Shown: positions 34,747-44,537, numbered from the stretch's first letter. The stretch is DNA of 64,000 bases from an uncultured Flavobacteriales bacterium (GCA_905479325.1 CAJQLW010000019.1:1-64000); one strand, 5' to 3'. Program-made: numbers and translations. The notes: generated by a model not told the origin, from the sequence alone.

Positions 34747-35354
34747 AATTTTTCGTTTTGTTCTGTTTCGTTTTCTGTTGATTCTACATTGGTTACCCCT
34801 CCGGAGACGATGAATTTCATAACGTCTGAGGAGGAAGCTTGAATGGTACTTATGTTCTTTTTTGGTACAATTAATACTTGCCCGTTTATGCCAAAAGAAA
34901 ATGGAAAGTAGACAGCCACTTTGTCGGCACTAATTCCCAACTCACTTAGGTCTTCTTTGGTAATAAACCCCACCCTCTCAAAATCAATTCCTTCACCCAT
35001 TTTTACCAAAACAGGCGTTTTGAATTGCTTTTTCTTTCCCACGAATGCACTCATCAAGTCTTTCATTGAAGAGTACACTAATTTTATCAGGGGCGTTTTT
35101 TCCATCGCCCGATCTAGTGGCCTAAGGTAAGAAACAAAAAAGTGAGACCCTAAAAAACCAATTAATGTAACACCAACCAAAATTGCTACTAATCCTAAAC
35201 CAGGAATATCTAAATTGATGATTCCGTCTATTTTAACAACTAACCAAACAATTAAATAAATGGTTACACCAACTGGAACTACGTAAAATAAACCTTGTAA
35301 AAAGTACTTTATCAGGGTTTTAAAAAACCGTTTGTCGTTACTAATTTCTTCCAT
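34743..35354 (-). CDS. DUF502 family membrane protein
   Basis: 203 residues with two to three transmembrane helices (about 16-38, 52-75) and the family segment RAMEKTPLIKLVYSSMKDLMSAF, then a soluble region with VLVKMGEGIDFERVGFITKEDL and VAVYFPFSFGINGQVLIVP. DUF502 is widespread in bacteria and in plants (COV1-like); its molecular function is not established. The stop overlaps the ATG of the downstream secreted protein gene. Confidence 0.85.
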   Translation of the reverse strand: MEEISNDKRFFKTLIKYFLQGLFYVVPVGVTIYLIVWLVVKIDGIINLDIPGLGLVAILVGVTLIGFLGSHFFVSYLRPLDRAMEKTPLIKLVYSSMKDLMSAFVGKKKQFKTPVLVKMGEGIDFERVGFITKEDLSELGISADKVAVYFPFSFGINGQVLIVPKKNISTIQASSSDVMKFIVSGGVTNVESTENETEQNEKL

Positions 35355-35402
35355 TATTATTGCTATTCTACCAAGTTAGGCAAATCTATTCGATTGGTGT
35401 TT

Positions 35403-35756
35403 TTATAGTTGTGCTAAGGCCTCTTTTTCCTTTTTTGTGAGCTTACTTACAATTAAGTTGTAACTATCATCAATTAGTTCTTGTAATAATAATCGGTTAA
35501 CATCTGACTCAAGTAGAACCGTATTCCAATGTTTTTTACTCATGTGGTAACCCTCTAGAATCCCCATATACTCTTCTCTTAACTCAATGGCTCTTTCAGG
35601 GTCGCATTTTAAGTTTACACTGTCAGAAATTTCAACATTTACCAAGGCAAACATTTTATTCATTACCTTAAATACAAGCACTTTATCGTCAAATGGAAAG
35701 CTTTCTGTTACTCCTTTTTTCTGAATACAGTAATCTCGTAACTCTTCAATGTTCAT
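35403..35756 (-). CDS. MmcQ/YjbR family DNA-binding-like protein
   Basis: 117 residues from the ATG at 35756; the two extra residues from a TTG at 35762 are unlikely. The fold shows the CyaY-like YjbR plan: ELRDYCIQKKGVTESFPFDD at the N-terminus, KMFALVNV, SVNLKCDPERAIELRE, and HMSKKHWNTVLL near residue 75. Members bind DNA weakly in vitro and their role is unclear. It starts three bases downstream of the TonB-dependent receptor stop, so it shares a transcript. Confidence 0.85.
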   Translation of the reverse strand: MNIEELRDYCIQKKGVTESFPFDDKVLVFKVMNKMFALVNVEISDSVNLKCDPERAIELREEYMGILEGYHMSKKHWNTVLLESDVNRLLLQELIDDSYNLIVSKLTKKEKEALAQL

Positions 35757-35758
35757 GG

Positions 35759-38158
35759 TCAAAATTTTGCAATAATTGATCCTGTTATATTTCTCCCAGC
35801 TCCGCTTATTCCCGAACTGTAAGGGCGGTACAATTGATCCGTAATATTTTCTATCCCAAGGTTAACACTAACTGCTTTATTTAACTGATACTGTGCGTTC
35901 ACATTTAAAGTATACCAAGCAGGAGAGTAGGGTAAGCCATTTTCATCTGCAGCGTATAAATAGGCTTTTTCTTGTTCGCCAACGTTTAAGTCTTCGTATT
36001 GCAATTCATGATTGTAAATAAAAGAAGCCATCAGCGTCAGTTTTTCTCTTTTATAACTTATTCGCGAAACAGAAAATAGCGGAGCAACGTGGCGAGAAGG
36101 ACTTGTACTTCCATCTTCCATTTCTTCTGTTCCTTTTTGAAAATTCAACTTGTTCTCTAATTTTATTTGCTTGCTCATTCTAATTTCAATGCCTGCTTGA
36201 ATTCCATACACTTCAGCAAAAGTTGCGTTTTGAATAGACTGAACTCGTTTTAACCCTCCATCAAAAAATAAGCTATCGCTGCCGTTTAAAGTTGTATTTC
36301 TTCTTACTAAGGCGTTATTTAAATAAGTGTAAAAACCAGTTAAATCAAACTCTAATATGTTTGAAAACGTCTTTGAAATTGAAACTTCTGCATTGTACGC
36401 ATATTCAGCCGTTAAGTCGTCGTTGGGAACAACAACAGCAAAGTCTTCAGAGTCAAATATTTTTCCCATATCGTCAACATTTGGTGCTCGAAAGCCGGTA
36501 GACAAGTTGGCGCTAACTACCCAAGATTCTACGGGTCTGTACAACAAACCTAAGCTTCCATTCAATGCTACTTTGTTCAAGTTTATTTGACTGAAAGGCA
36601 GTTGTATAAAGTTTTGATTAAAGTCGGCAATAATGGCAAACTGGCTCAATCTTACTCCCGCTTCCAAACTAAGCTTCTCATTGAGCTGAATTTTGTCGGT
36701 GAAATAAAGGGCATTCGACAACCAGATTGCATCCGGATAACGACTTTGAATTTCTTGTTCTTGAAGGCTAATAATATCCGTTGAGAAACCTTCTGAAAAA
36801 ACTTGATTAACCACACTTTCAAAGCCATAAAACAATTCGTGACCGCTGCCAAGTTTCTTTGTGAAGTCTAAATTCGCAGAATATGCATATACTTTTTCCG
36901 TTCGCACCCTCCTGGTAGAGCTGTTTAAATTACGGTCTATTCTGCTTTCTTCAAATTGCTGATAAGCAAGATTCAATTTTGCTTTATCAAAGAGTTTTGA
37001 TTTTTTATTCCACAATGCCTCTACGTGGTGCATTTGCCATTTTTGTGGCCCGTAATTCCATTCTGCAAAACGAAAAGTCCCATTCCTTTTTTGAGTAAGC
37101 CGATCGTATCGACCATACTCTGAAGTTTCAGAAAAGTGAAAACCGTAATTGAAGGTCCAATTTTTATTGGGTTGAAAAAGTACTTTTTGCATAAAATTTA
37201 CTTGGTCAAATCCGCTAGGGCGCTGAATGAGGTTATCGCCATTTTTCGCAATAAAGTCTTGCCCATTTTGAGTAACAACCAAAGAGTCTCTCAAGTAATC
37301 GTTTGGGCCATTTTTACCCATTCGCAAATCGTTGTAGTTGTTGCGCGTAAAGCTGCTCAGTAGTCCCCATTTTTTTCCAGCAACAGACAAGTCGAGGTGA
37401 AAACTTTGTTCTTCGTTAGCCGTAGCTCCCCTCATGGTTGCAGAACCTGTAAAAAGTATAGTACTGTCTGTGCTTAGCGTCGGGTTTTTAGTAGAAAAGC
37501 TCATTACACCACCTATGGCATCACTACCATAAATAATCGCTCCGGGCCCAAAAAGAACTTCTACGTTTTCCATGGCGAAAGCATCAAGCGAGATTACATT
37601 TTGTAGGTTGCCACTTCTAAAAATAGCGTTGTTCATGCGAACACCATCAACTGCATACAACAAGCGGTTGGTAGAAAAACCGCGAATCACTGGGCTTCCT
37701 CCTCCTTGCTGACTTTTTTGAATGTAAACATCACCCGAGGTAGATAATAAATCGGCCGAGGTTTGAGGATTTAACAGCTGGAAGTCCTTTTCTGAAATGG
37801 TACAAATTTTTTGAGGAACATCTCGTCGTTGTTGTTTCCATCTGGTTGCAGAAACGACAACTTCTCCTATGTCAAAATACGATTGATTCAATAAAACTTG
37901 GGTGAAGCTTTGTTGCAACGGCAGCTTCATTTTTTTTTGCTGGTAGCCAATAATCTGAAACAATATAAATTCGTCGTTCACAAAGCTTGAAATGTTAGCA
38001 ATTCCTCTGTCGTTTGTGGTAACCGATTGCTGACTAGGATAACCAACTACGCTAACAAAGGGAATAGCTTTCTTTGTTTCCGTATCGAGCACCTCAACTT
38101 TTTGAGCTTGAACAGATAGCAAACAAAAAGCAAAGAAAAGAGAGAGAAAAAAACGCAT
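35759..38158 (-). CDS. TonB-dependent outer-membrane receptor
   Basis: 799 residues from the ATG at 38158, which begins the signal peptide MRFFLSLFFAFCLLSVQAQ; the frame stays open upstream for 42 codons but crosses the serine hydrolase stop. A carboxypeptidase-regulatory-like domain (about 20-105) precedes the plug (VVSATRWKQQRRDVPQKI, then GGGSPVIRGFSTNRLLYAVD and GSDAIGGVMSF) and a 22-strand barrel ending in GRNITGSIIAKF. The plug resembles haem/haemoglobin or vitamin B12 type receptors more than SusC, and no SusD is adjacent. The ligand is not predictable here. Confidence 0.9.
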   Translation of the reverse strand: MRFFLSLFFAFCLLSVQAQKVEVLDTETKKAIPFVSVVGYPSQQSVTTNDRGIANISSFVNDEFILFQIIGYQQKKMKLPLQQSFTQVLLNQSYFDIGEVVVSATRWKQQRRDVPQKICTISEKDFQLLNPQTSADLLSTSGDVYIQKSQQGGGSPVIRGFSTNRLLYAVDGVRMNNAIFRSGNLQNVISLDAFAMENVEVLFGPGAIIYGSDAIGGVMSFSTKNPTLSTDSTILFTGSATMRGATANEEQSFHLDLSVAGKKWGLLSSFTRNNYNDLRMGKNGPNDYLRDSLVVTQNGQDFIAKNGDNLIQRPSGFDQVNFMQKVLFQPNKNWTFNYGFHFSETSEYGRYDRLTQKRNGTFRFAEWNYGPQKWQMHHVEALWNKKSKLFDKAKLNLAYQQFEESRIDRNLNSSTRRVRTEKVYAYSANLDFTKKLGSGHELFYGFESVVNQVFSEGFSTDIISLQEQEIQSRYPDAIWLSNALYFTDKIQLNEKLSLEAGVRLSQFAIIADFNQNFIQLPFSQINLNKVALNGSLGLLYRPVESWVVSANLSTGFRAPNVDDMGKIFDSEDFAVVVPNDDLTAEYAYNAEVSISKTFSNILEFDLTGFYTYLNNALVRRNTTLNGSDSLFFDGGLKRVQSIQNATFAEVYGIQAGIEIRMSKQIKLENKLNFQKGTEEMEDGSTSPSRHVAPLFSVSRISYKREKLTLMASFIYNHELQYEDLNVGEQEKAYLYAADENGLPYSPAWYTLNVNAQYQLNKAVSVNLGIENITDQLYRPYSSGISGAGRNITGSIIAKF

Positions 38159-38255
38159 TAAAATAGGATTGTTTCGAGAATGCGAACTTATCAAAAATTG
38201 TTCCATGTACTGAAATAAAGCAGACACTTTTGAATCGGGTTTCAACTCAAAAAAT

Positions 38256-39413
38256 TTAGTTTGTTTCTTTGATGCGCTCAACAACTTCTAAATAGTCGAA
38301 AAGGTCACTTGGCACAACAGCTCCTCTCGCAGGGTCTCGTTTTTTTCCAAGCCTAACAAAAATGAGGTTCCATTTCGGAACACTTACAATGTACTGTCCT
38401 AAAATTCCTCTGGCGTAATGAAAAGAAACACCTTTGTATTCACCTAACCACCATTGATAACCGTAATGAGTTACTTGATTACCCAATTCGTCAGGTAAGT
38501 TCACAGGAGAAATGGAAGCTAAAAAGTAGTTAAGATCAATCAATTCTGTATTGTTCCAACCACCGCTATCTAACATAAGTTGCCCAATTCGTGCGTAGTC
38601 TTTTGCATTGCTGTAAAAGCAACAATAAGAACGTTCTCGGCCGTTTTCATGATCAATGGTCCATAAGGCATCGTTCGCTGCACCAATGGGTTGCCAAAAA
38701 TTTTGGGCAAAGTAATCAGAAAGTGTTTGCCCAGTAACTTTTTCTAAAATAAACGAAAGCAGTAAAGTATTTCCGCCTTGATATTTCCATTCGGTTCCTG
38801 CAGGCTTTACTTGTTTTTTGGAAAGTGTCAACTCATATATATTAGTTCCATAATACGCTTTTGCCATAAACCCAAAAGGGTCTCCGTAGCTTTCGCCGAA
38901 CTCAATTCCGCTGCTCATTTGCAGTAAGTCTTTAATTCGCAAATCACTTCCGTTATATTCTGGCAAAAAGTCGCTTACTAGCTGATTGGTAGATTTTATT
39001 TTTCCTTCTTTTATTGCCGCACCAATGCACAAGCTGGTAAAACTTTTTGCCACTGAAAAACTATTGGTTAGACTTTGGTCAGAGTAACCGTCCCAGTATT
39101 TTTCAAAAACTATTTCTTTGTTTTGAATTACCACAAAGGCGCTACTTTCCCATTTTTTAAATAAAGCTTCTTCGCTTTGGCTGAGTTGGTAAGAATTATA
39201 GTTTTTTGAAATTGCCCATTTTTGAGCTTGTTTCGCAGCGACAGTTCGGTTTATAAATTTTGTATAATCGTCAATTGTTGGGCCAGTTTTTCCCACCAAA
39301 TAAGTGCTTTTTACAGCTTTCAAAAGATGTTTATTGCCGGTTAAGTATAAGCTAATAATTGCAACACCAAGCAAAGTCAATAAGAACAGAAATAATTTGC
39401 GAATCATTTTCAT
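38256..39413 (-). CDS. serine hydrolase of the class C beta-lactamase family
   Basis: 385 residues with an N-terminal membrane anchor (about 5-25) and a beta-lactamase/transpeptidase-like domain. The SxxK motif is SVAK (120-123) and the YxN-type motif is YSN in CCFYSNAKDYARIG. Members are esterases, D-aminopeptidases or other hydrolases of the envelope, seldom true beta-lactamases. The two adjacent Cys before YSN are unusual. The gene precedes the TonB-dependent receptor by about 100 bases. Confidence 0.85.
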   Translation of the reverse strand: MKMIRKLFLFLLTLLGVAIISLYLTGNKHLLKAVKSTYLVGKTGPTIDDYTKFINRTVAAKQAQKWAISKNYNSYQLSQSEEALFKKWESSAFVVIQNKEIVFEKYWDGYSDQSLTNSFSVAKSFTSLCIGAAIKEGKIKSTNQLVSDFLPEYNGSDLRIKDLLQMSSGIEFGESYGDPFGFMAKAYYGTNIYELTLSKKQVKPAGTEWKYQGGNTLLLSFILEKVTGQTLSDYFAQNFWQPIGAANDALWTIDHENGRERSYCCFYSNAKDYARIGQLMLDSGGWNNTELIDLNYFLASISPVNLPDELGNQVTHYGYQWWLGEYKGVSFHYARGILGQYIVSVPKWNLIFVRLGKKRDPARGAVVPSDLFDYLEVVERIKETN

Positions 39414-39540
39414 GAGACTAAAGATAGTTAAAGCATCTGAAAATAGTCATTCGCGCAATAAGGCCAGGTTCTATATTCTCCGTTTAAAGACGTAAATTTG
39501 CCCCGTTACTAAATCAAAAGATTAATACTGCAACCTTTTT

Positions 39541-39954
39541 ATGGCAAAATTAACTTTAGAGGTAGAAGAAGATTACGATTTCGAATTAGTTGGAATTTGC
39601 AGCCACGTGAAAGATTACCGATTGAGTTGGGAAATAAATAAGGCCTTAGAGTTTGACTTAGAGAAGGATGACAACTACGAAATTAATGTGAAAGGCGATA
39701 GGCAAAGCTATTCTTTCTTTAGTTTTATCGACGATGAAAATTTGGTGGAGTTTTATTTGATTAACAATCGATGTTCGAATGGAATTTTAATTCCTGAAGA
39801 AAAAAAGTCAGACTATTTTTTGATGATTCGAGGAGTTTTGAGAGGAGGACACAAGGAAGAGTTAATCGAGAAGATCAGTAACATAAAAAATGTATTGACA
39901 ACCTACGAAATAGAGGTTGATCAACTAAAATCTAAAAGCAATTTATTGTTTTAA
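39541..39954 (+). CDS. IPExxxVDY family protein
   Basis: 137 residues with no known fold name, belonging to a Bacteroidota family named after a motif near residue 80; here the motif reads IPEEKKSDY, with Ser in place of Val. The neighbour is pyk, nine bases downstream, an association I recall as conserved. This suggests a link to glycolysis, but no function is known. A TAAATTTG element at 39493-39500 is a likely -7 promoter. Confidence 0.8.
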   Translation: MAKLTLEVEEDYDFELVGICSHVKDYRLSWEINKALEFDLEKDDNYEINVKGDRQSYSFFSFIDDENLVEFYLINNRCSNGILIPEEKKSDYFLMIRGVLRGGHKEELIEKISNIKNVLTTYEIEVDQLKSKSNLLF

Positions 39955-39963
39955 AAAAGAAAA

Positions 39964-41388
39964 ATGAAAACAACAAAGAAAACTAAAATAGTTGCCACCG
40001 TAGGTCCCGCAACTTCTTCGAAAGAAATGCTAAAAGCAATTATAGCAGAAGGGGTTAACGTAATTCGAATTAACTTTTCTCATGGCGAGCACAGCGACCA
40101 CGTTGAGGTAATTAAAAGAGTAAGAGAAATAAATAAAGAGCAACAAATTCACACGGCTCTACTAGGTGATTTACAAGGACCTAAAATTAGAGTAGGTAAA
40201 ATTAAAGAGGGAACAGAGGTTAAAGCCGGTGATATTATTGAATTCACTAACGAGGAAATAGAAGGTGACGGTACAAGGGCTTATATTAGTTATAAAACCT
40301 TCCCAAAAGATGTTCAGAAAGGCGAGAAAATTTTAATTAATGACGGTAAGTTAGCCCTAGAAATTATTGACACCGACCGAAAAACAACGGTAAAGGCAAA
40401 GTTTTTAAACGGTGGAAAATTTTCTTCTAACAAGGGAGTTAATCTTCCAAACACAAAAATTTCTATGCCAAGTTTAACGCCAAAAGACAAAGAAGATTTG
40501 GCTTTTGCCTTGGAGCATAACATGGAGTGGATTGGCCTTTCTTTTGTGCGCTCTGCTAGAGACATTATTGAGTTGAAACACTTAATAAAGAAAGAAAATA
40601 ATCTTGCTAGAGTAATTGCAAAAATTGAAAAACCGGAGGCGTTAGAAGATATAGATGATATTATTGAGAAGACCGATGCCATTATGGTGGCGCGTGGAGA
40701 TTTAGGTGTTGAGGTTCCGATGGAGCAAGTTCCATTAATTCAGAAAGAGTTGGTGAAAAAGTGCCTAAGAGCAGCAAAACCGGTCATCATTGCAACACAG
40801 ATGATGGAAAGTATGATTGAAAGTATTTCTCCTACAAGGGCAGAGGTAAACGATGTTGCAAATGCCGTATTAGATGGTGCCGATGCGGTGATGTTAAGTG
40901 CAGAAACGTCTGTTGGTGCTTATCCGGTTGAGGTGATTAAAGCCATGACAAAAATTGTGGAGCAAATTGAGCAATCAGAGTTGATTTACCATCACGAATT
41001 TCCACCAGAATTGAATGAGGAGCGTTTTATTTCTGATTCAATTTGTTATAACGCGTGCCGTTTGTCTCAACGAACAAACTCTAACGCGATTGTAACCATG
41101 ACACACTCAGGTTATACAGCTGCAAAAATCTCAAGCTTCCGCCCAAAGGCAGGCATATTTGCCTTTACAGGAAACCATAGCTTGTTGAACAAGTTGAGTT
41201 TAGTTTGGGGTGTTCAAGGGTTTTATTACGACAAGTTTGTGAGCACAGATCATACTATTGCAGACATTAAGTATTTGTTAAAAAAGGCGGGTCATGTTGT
41301 AGAAAAAGACCTAATTATTAACATTGCCAGTATGCCAATAAATGAAAAAGGGCAGTCGAACATGGTAAAATTGAGTTACGTAGAATAA
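39964..41388 (+). CDS. pyk: pyruvate kinase
   Basis: Converts phosphoenolpyruvate and ADP to pyruvate and ATP, last step of glycolysis. 474 residues, typical. Visible: KIVATVGPATSS near the N-terminus, RINFSHG (about 35-41), LLGDLQGPKIRVG, the catalytic Lys/Glu segment AKIEKPEALEDID and the ARGDLGVEVP loop, then MMESMIESISPTRAEVNDVANAV. A C-terminal regulatory domain (about 350-474) is present. It is the second gene of a two-gene unit with the IPExxxVDY gene. Confidence 0.97.
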   Translation: MKTTKKTKIVATVGPATSSKEMLKAIIAEGVNVIRINFSHGEHSDHVEVIKRVREINKEQQIHTALLGDLQGPKIRVGKIKEGTEVKAGDIIEFTNEEIEGDGTRAYISYKTFPKDVQKGEKILINDGKLALEIIDTDRKTTVKAKFLNGGKFSSNKGVNLPNTKISMPSLTPKDKEDLAFALEHNMEWIGLSFVRSARDIIELKHLIKKENNLARVIAKIEKPEALEDIDDIIEKTDAIMVARGDLGVEVPMEQVPLIQKELVKKCLRAAKPVIIATQMMESMIESISPTRAEVNDVANAVLDGADAVMLSAETSVGAYPVEVIKAMTKIVEQIEQSELIYHHEFPPELNEERFISDSICYNACRLSQRTNSNAIVTMTHSGYTAAKISSFRPKAGIFAFTGNHSLLNKLSLVWGVQGFYYDKFVSTDHTIADIKYLLKKAGHVVEKDLIINIASMPINEKGQSNMVKLSYVE

Positions 41389-41394
41389 TGAGCG

Positions 41395-41466
41395 TAAAGC
41401 TTAAAGCTTAAAGCCGAAAGCATATAGCCGAAAGCATGAAGCGAAAAGCATAAAGCCGAAAGCGAG
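41395..41466. repeat. degenerate short tandem repeat after pyk
   Basis: About eight imperfect copies of an AAAGC-centred unit (TAAAGCTTAAAGC, CCGAAAGCAT, AAGCGAAAAGCAT, AAAGCCGAAAGC). The period varies between 7 and 14 bases, unlike a CRISPR array. It occupies most of the pyk / M42 peptidase gap. Confidence 0.65.
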
Positions 41467-41516
41467 CCTTTTAACAGAATTGTAAAAAACAAAGAAGAAA
41501 CAGAAACTACACCCCC

Positions 41517-42566
41517 ATGACAATCAATATTCCCCTACTGAAAGACATTTGTGAAATAGCCGGAGCACCCGGTTTTGAACAACGAATAAGAGAGTATGTA
41601 ATTCAAGAAGTTACACCATTGGTTGACGAGGTAAAAGTTAACAACATGGGGAATGTGTATGCGATTAAAAAAGGAAAAGAGAACAAGAGAGTGATGATTG
41701 GTGCCCACATGGATGAGATTGGTTTTATCGTTACTCACATTGACGATAACGGTTTTGTGCGGTTTCACACGTTAGGCGGATTTGATCCAAAAACGTTGAC
41801 CTCGCAAAGAGTTATTGTTCACGGAAAAAAAGACCTAATAGGGGTGATGGGAGCAAAACCAATTCACGTTATGTCGCCAGAAGAGCGAAACCAACCTGCC
41901 AAAACCAAGGAGTATTTTATTGACTTGGGAATGAAAAAAGATGAGGTGGAGAAGTTCGTTGAAGTGGGAAACCCAATCACCCGCAGAAGTGAGTTGTTGG
42001 AAATGGGCGACTGTATCAACTGTAAGTCAATCGACAACCGAATTTCGGTATACATTTTAATTGAAACGTTGAGGTTGTTGAAAGACAAAGAGGTGCCATA
42101 TGATGTGTATGGTGTTTTTACCGTGCAAGAAGAAGTTGGACTTAGAGGAGCAAACGTTTCCGCTATGGATATTCAGCCTGACTTTGGATTTGGGTTAGAT
42201 ACAACTATAGCATACGATTTACCGGGAGCTGCAGCACATGAAAAAATTACATCTTTAGGCGAAGGAACAGCAATTAAAATAATGGACTCTCAAACCATTT
42301 GCGATTACAGAATGGTTTCTTTTATGAAGAAGGTGGCTAATGAAAATAAGGTTAAATGGCAACCAGAAATTCTTCCTGCGGGTGGAACAGATACAGCTGG
42401 AATTCAACGAATGAGCGATGGCGGATCTATTTCAGGAGCAGTTTCTATTCCAACCAGGCATTTGCACCAAAGCATTGAAATGGCGCACAAAGAAGACATT
42501 TTAGCTTCTATAGACTTGTTAGAAAAGTGCTTGCTGAGTCTAGATAAAGGCGATTGGAGTTTTTAA
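41517..42566 (+). CDS. M42-family metallo-aminopeptidase
   Basis: 349 residues, cytoplasmic, probably a tetrahedral dodecamer by family. Two metals would be bound by His in GAHMDEIGF, Asp in CKSIDNRIS, Glu in VQEEVGLRG, Asp in GLDTT and His in RHLHQS, all present; Glu-Glu in QEEVG provides the general base. It degrades peptides from the N-terminus. It is followed by a repeat-rich gap and then by the convergent pheS. Confidence 0.9.
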   Translation: MTINIPLLKDICEIAGAPGFEQRIREYVIQEVTPLVDEVKVNNMGNVYAIKKGKENKRVMIGAHMDEIGFIVTHIDDNGFVRFHTLGGFDPKTLTSQRVIVHGKKDLIGVMGAKPIHVMSPEERNQPAKTKEYFIDLGMKKDEVEKFVEVGNPITRRSELLEMGDCINCKSIDNRISVYILIETLRLLKDKEVPYDVYGVFTVQEEVGLRGANVSAMDIQPDFGFGLDTTIAYDLPGAAAHEKITSLGEGTAIKIMDSQTICDYRMVSFMKKVANENKVKWQPEILPAGGTDTAGIQRMSDGGSISGAVSIPTRHLHQSIEMAHKEDILASIDLLEKCLLSLDKGDWSF

Positions 42567-42571
42567 GAAAG

Positions 42572-42800
42572 AAGTACTTATTTAGAAGTACTTAGAGTTG
42601 GAAAGTTTGGAATACTTGAAGTTATGGAGTACTTAAAGTTGGGATTACTTAAAGTTAGGAAGTTGGGAGTGAAAAGTCGCTAGAGTTTGGTTTCGAATAC
42701 TTTATAGTCACATCAAGAGCCGACAAAAGGAGGTGGACTTCGACTCCGAAAGCTATCGGAGCTCGGCCCGACAGAAATGTAGACAAACAGCTCAGCTGGT
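42572..42800. repeat. tandem and dispersed repeats between the M42 peptidase and pheS
   Basis: From 42572 to 42668 a unit close to TACTTAAAGTTGGGA recurs about six times with 14-17 base spacing. From about 42717 to 42800 follows a sequence of the dispersed family seen at 2047-2262 and 4340-4478 (CTTCGACTCC, a hairpin CTCCGA-AAGCTA-TCGGAG, then AATGTAGACAAAC). No gene is seen. Confidence 0.6.
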
Positions 42801-42861
42801 AAAGAACATCCAAATAGCTTAGTTTAATCCCAAAAGTTAAAAGAAGTCGCTTTCGTAATTG

Positions 42862-43887
42862 TTACAACGCTGCCTTAAACTGATCTAAAAACCCCTTGTC
42901 ATTTTCTGAATAGAGTCGTAAATCGTTTACATTGTACTTTAATTGTGCAATACGTTCTACACCCATTCCAAAGGCAAAACCAGAATATACTTTTGAGTCA
43001 ATTCCGCAGTTCTCCAATACATTTGGATCAACCATTCCACAACCTAAAATTTCGAGGTAACCTGTATATTTACAAACATTACAACCTTTTCCTGAACAAA
43101 TGGTACACGATACATCCATTTCAGCACTTGGCTCTGTAAAAGGAAAATAAGAGGGACGTAACCTAATTTTTGTTTCCTTGCCAAACATTTCTTGAGCAAA
43201 ATACAATAAGGTTTGTCTAAGATCTGCAAAAGAAACGTTTTTGTCAATGTACAACCCTTCTACTTGATGGAAAAAACAATGGGCTCTTGCCGAAATTGCT
43301 TCGTTTCGGTAAACTCTACCAGGAGAAATTGTTCTAATGGGCGGTGTTGAGTTTTCCATTACCCGAACTTGCACAGAACTGGTATGAGTTCTCAGCGCAA
43401 TGTCAGGATCTTTTTCAACGAAAAAAGTATCCTGCATGTCTCTTGCTGGATGCTCTGGGGGAAAGTTTAGAGCCGAAAAGTTATGCCAATCGTCTTCAAT
43501 TTCTGGGCCTTCAGAAACCTGAAAACCGATTCTATTGAAGATCTCAATAATTTCATTTTTAATAATTGAAATTGGGTGTCGAGAACCAATTTCGTTCAAA
43601 GTAGTAGGCCTTGTAAAATCAAAGCTAGAGGTAACTTCTTTTGCTGCAGAGCCAGCCAAATCAGCTTTTAGCTCATCTACTTTTTGTTGAGCTTGATCTT
43701 TAAGCTGGTTCAAAACAGCGCCAAATTCTTTCTTTTCTTCAGCAGCAACATTTCTGAACTCTGCAAACAGTTTTTTTATTTCTCCTTTGCTGCCCAGTAA
43801 CTTAATTCTGAACGCTTCAACTTCTTCTAAGCTTTTTGCTTTGAATTCTTTTGTTTCCTGTAATAGTTCTTTTGCTCTACTTAACAT
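42862..43887 (-). CDS. pheS: phenylalanyl-tRNA synthetase alpha subunit
   Basis: Class II catalytic subunit that charges tRNA-Phe with PheT (not in the window). 341 residues: N-terminal coiled coil (1-90), motif 2 around PGRVYRNEAISARAHCFFHQVEG, and motif 3 GFAFGMGVERIAQLKY near the C-terminus. A Cys-rich turn (CTICSGKGCNVCKYTGY) precedes motif 3; it looks like a small metal site that I recall from other Bacteroidota PheS. The ATG overlaps the peptidyl-prolyl isomerase stop (TAATG). Confidence 0.95.
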   Translation of the reverse strand: MLSRAKELLQETKEFKAKSLEEVEAFRIKLLGSKGEIKKLFAEFRNVAAEEKKEFGAVLNQLKDQAQQKVDELKADLAGSAAKEVTSSFDFTRPTTLNEIGSRHPISIIKNEIIEIFNRIGFQVSEGPEIEDDWHNFSALNFPPEHPARDMQDTFFVEKDPDIALRTHTSSVQVRVMENSTPPIRTISPGRVYRNEAISARAHCFFHQVEGLYIDKNVSFADLRQTLLYFAQEMFGKETKIRLRPSYFPFTEPSAEMDVSCTICSGKGCNVCKYTGYLEILGCGMVDPNVLENCGIDSKVYSGFAFGMGVERIAQLKYNVNDLRLYSENDKGFLDQFKAAL

Positions 43888-44537
43888 TATCGAATCTCCT
43901 TTATATTTAAAATATAGACATCTTTCAACGGTCGGTTAGCGCCATTCACAGGAGCATTACAAACCTTTTCCACAACATCTAAGCCTCTCATTACTTCACC
44001 AAAAACAGTGTACAAACCATCTAAATGAGGCGCACCTCCCAGCGTTTCGTAAGCAATAAGTTCTTTTTCAGAATATTTTTTTCCTCTGGTTTCTTCAAAC
44101 CTTGGCATGTATTTTCTTGGATACTTTCTACCTGTTACAATGTAAAACTGAGAACCATTACTAGCCTTTTTTGGATTAATGTTATCTGGGTTTCTTGCTG
44201 CAGCTAACGCTCCTTTTTTATGAATGTATTGCGGAGCTATTTCAGCGTCTAAACTGTAACCCGGACCACCTGTTCCGAGTTTTTTATAACGAGAAGCATT
44301 TTTAGAGTTTGGGTCACCTCCTTGCATCATAAAGTCTTTTATAACTCTATGAAACAGCAAACTATCGTAAAAACCTTCTTCAATTAATTTTAAAAAATTT
44401 GCTTTGTGAATTGGCGTATCGTCGAACAGTTTTATAATAATTTCACCGGCGCTCGTTTCCATAGAAACTAACATTTGACTGTAGCTCGAAAAAGTAAATA
44501 AAAGGGAAAAAAGAAGGCTTAAAATTAGCTTATTCAA
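43887..44537 (-). CDS. exported cyclophilin-type peptidyl-prolyl cis-trans isomerase
   Basis: 216 residues starting at TTG 44537; the signal peptide (LILSLLFSLLFTFSSYSQ) requires this start because the next ATG is after it. The cyclophilin core has the catalytic Arg and neighbours in FHRVIKDFMMQGGDP and QFYIVTGRKYPRKY, with LDGLYTVFGEVMRGLDVVEKV near the end. It should assist folding of exported proteins. It sits immediately upstream of pheS. Confidence 0.9.
   Translation of the reverse strand: MNKLILSLLFSLLFTFSSYSQMLVSMETSAGEIIIKLFDDTPIHKANFLKLIEEGFYDSLLFHRVIKDFMMQGGDPNSKNASRYKKLGTGGPGYSLDAEIAPQYIHKKGALAAARNPDNINPKKASNGSQFYIVTGRKYPRKYMPRFEETRGKKYSEKELIAYETLGGAPHLDGLYTVFGEVMRGLDVVEKVCNAPVNGANRPLKDVYILNIKEIR

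Noticed and set aside
39600-39620. CACGTGAAA as a third parS site inside the IPExxxVDY gene
   Set aside because: Only one half of the palindrome matches; GCAGCCACGTGAAAGA fails several consensus positions.
41395-41466. Possible CRISPR-like array after pyk
   Set aside because: Units are too short, irregular and without unique spacers; no cas gene is in the window.
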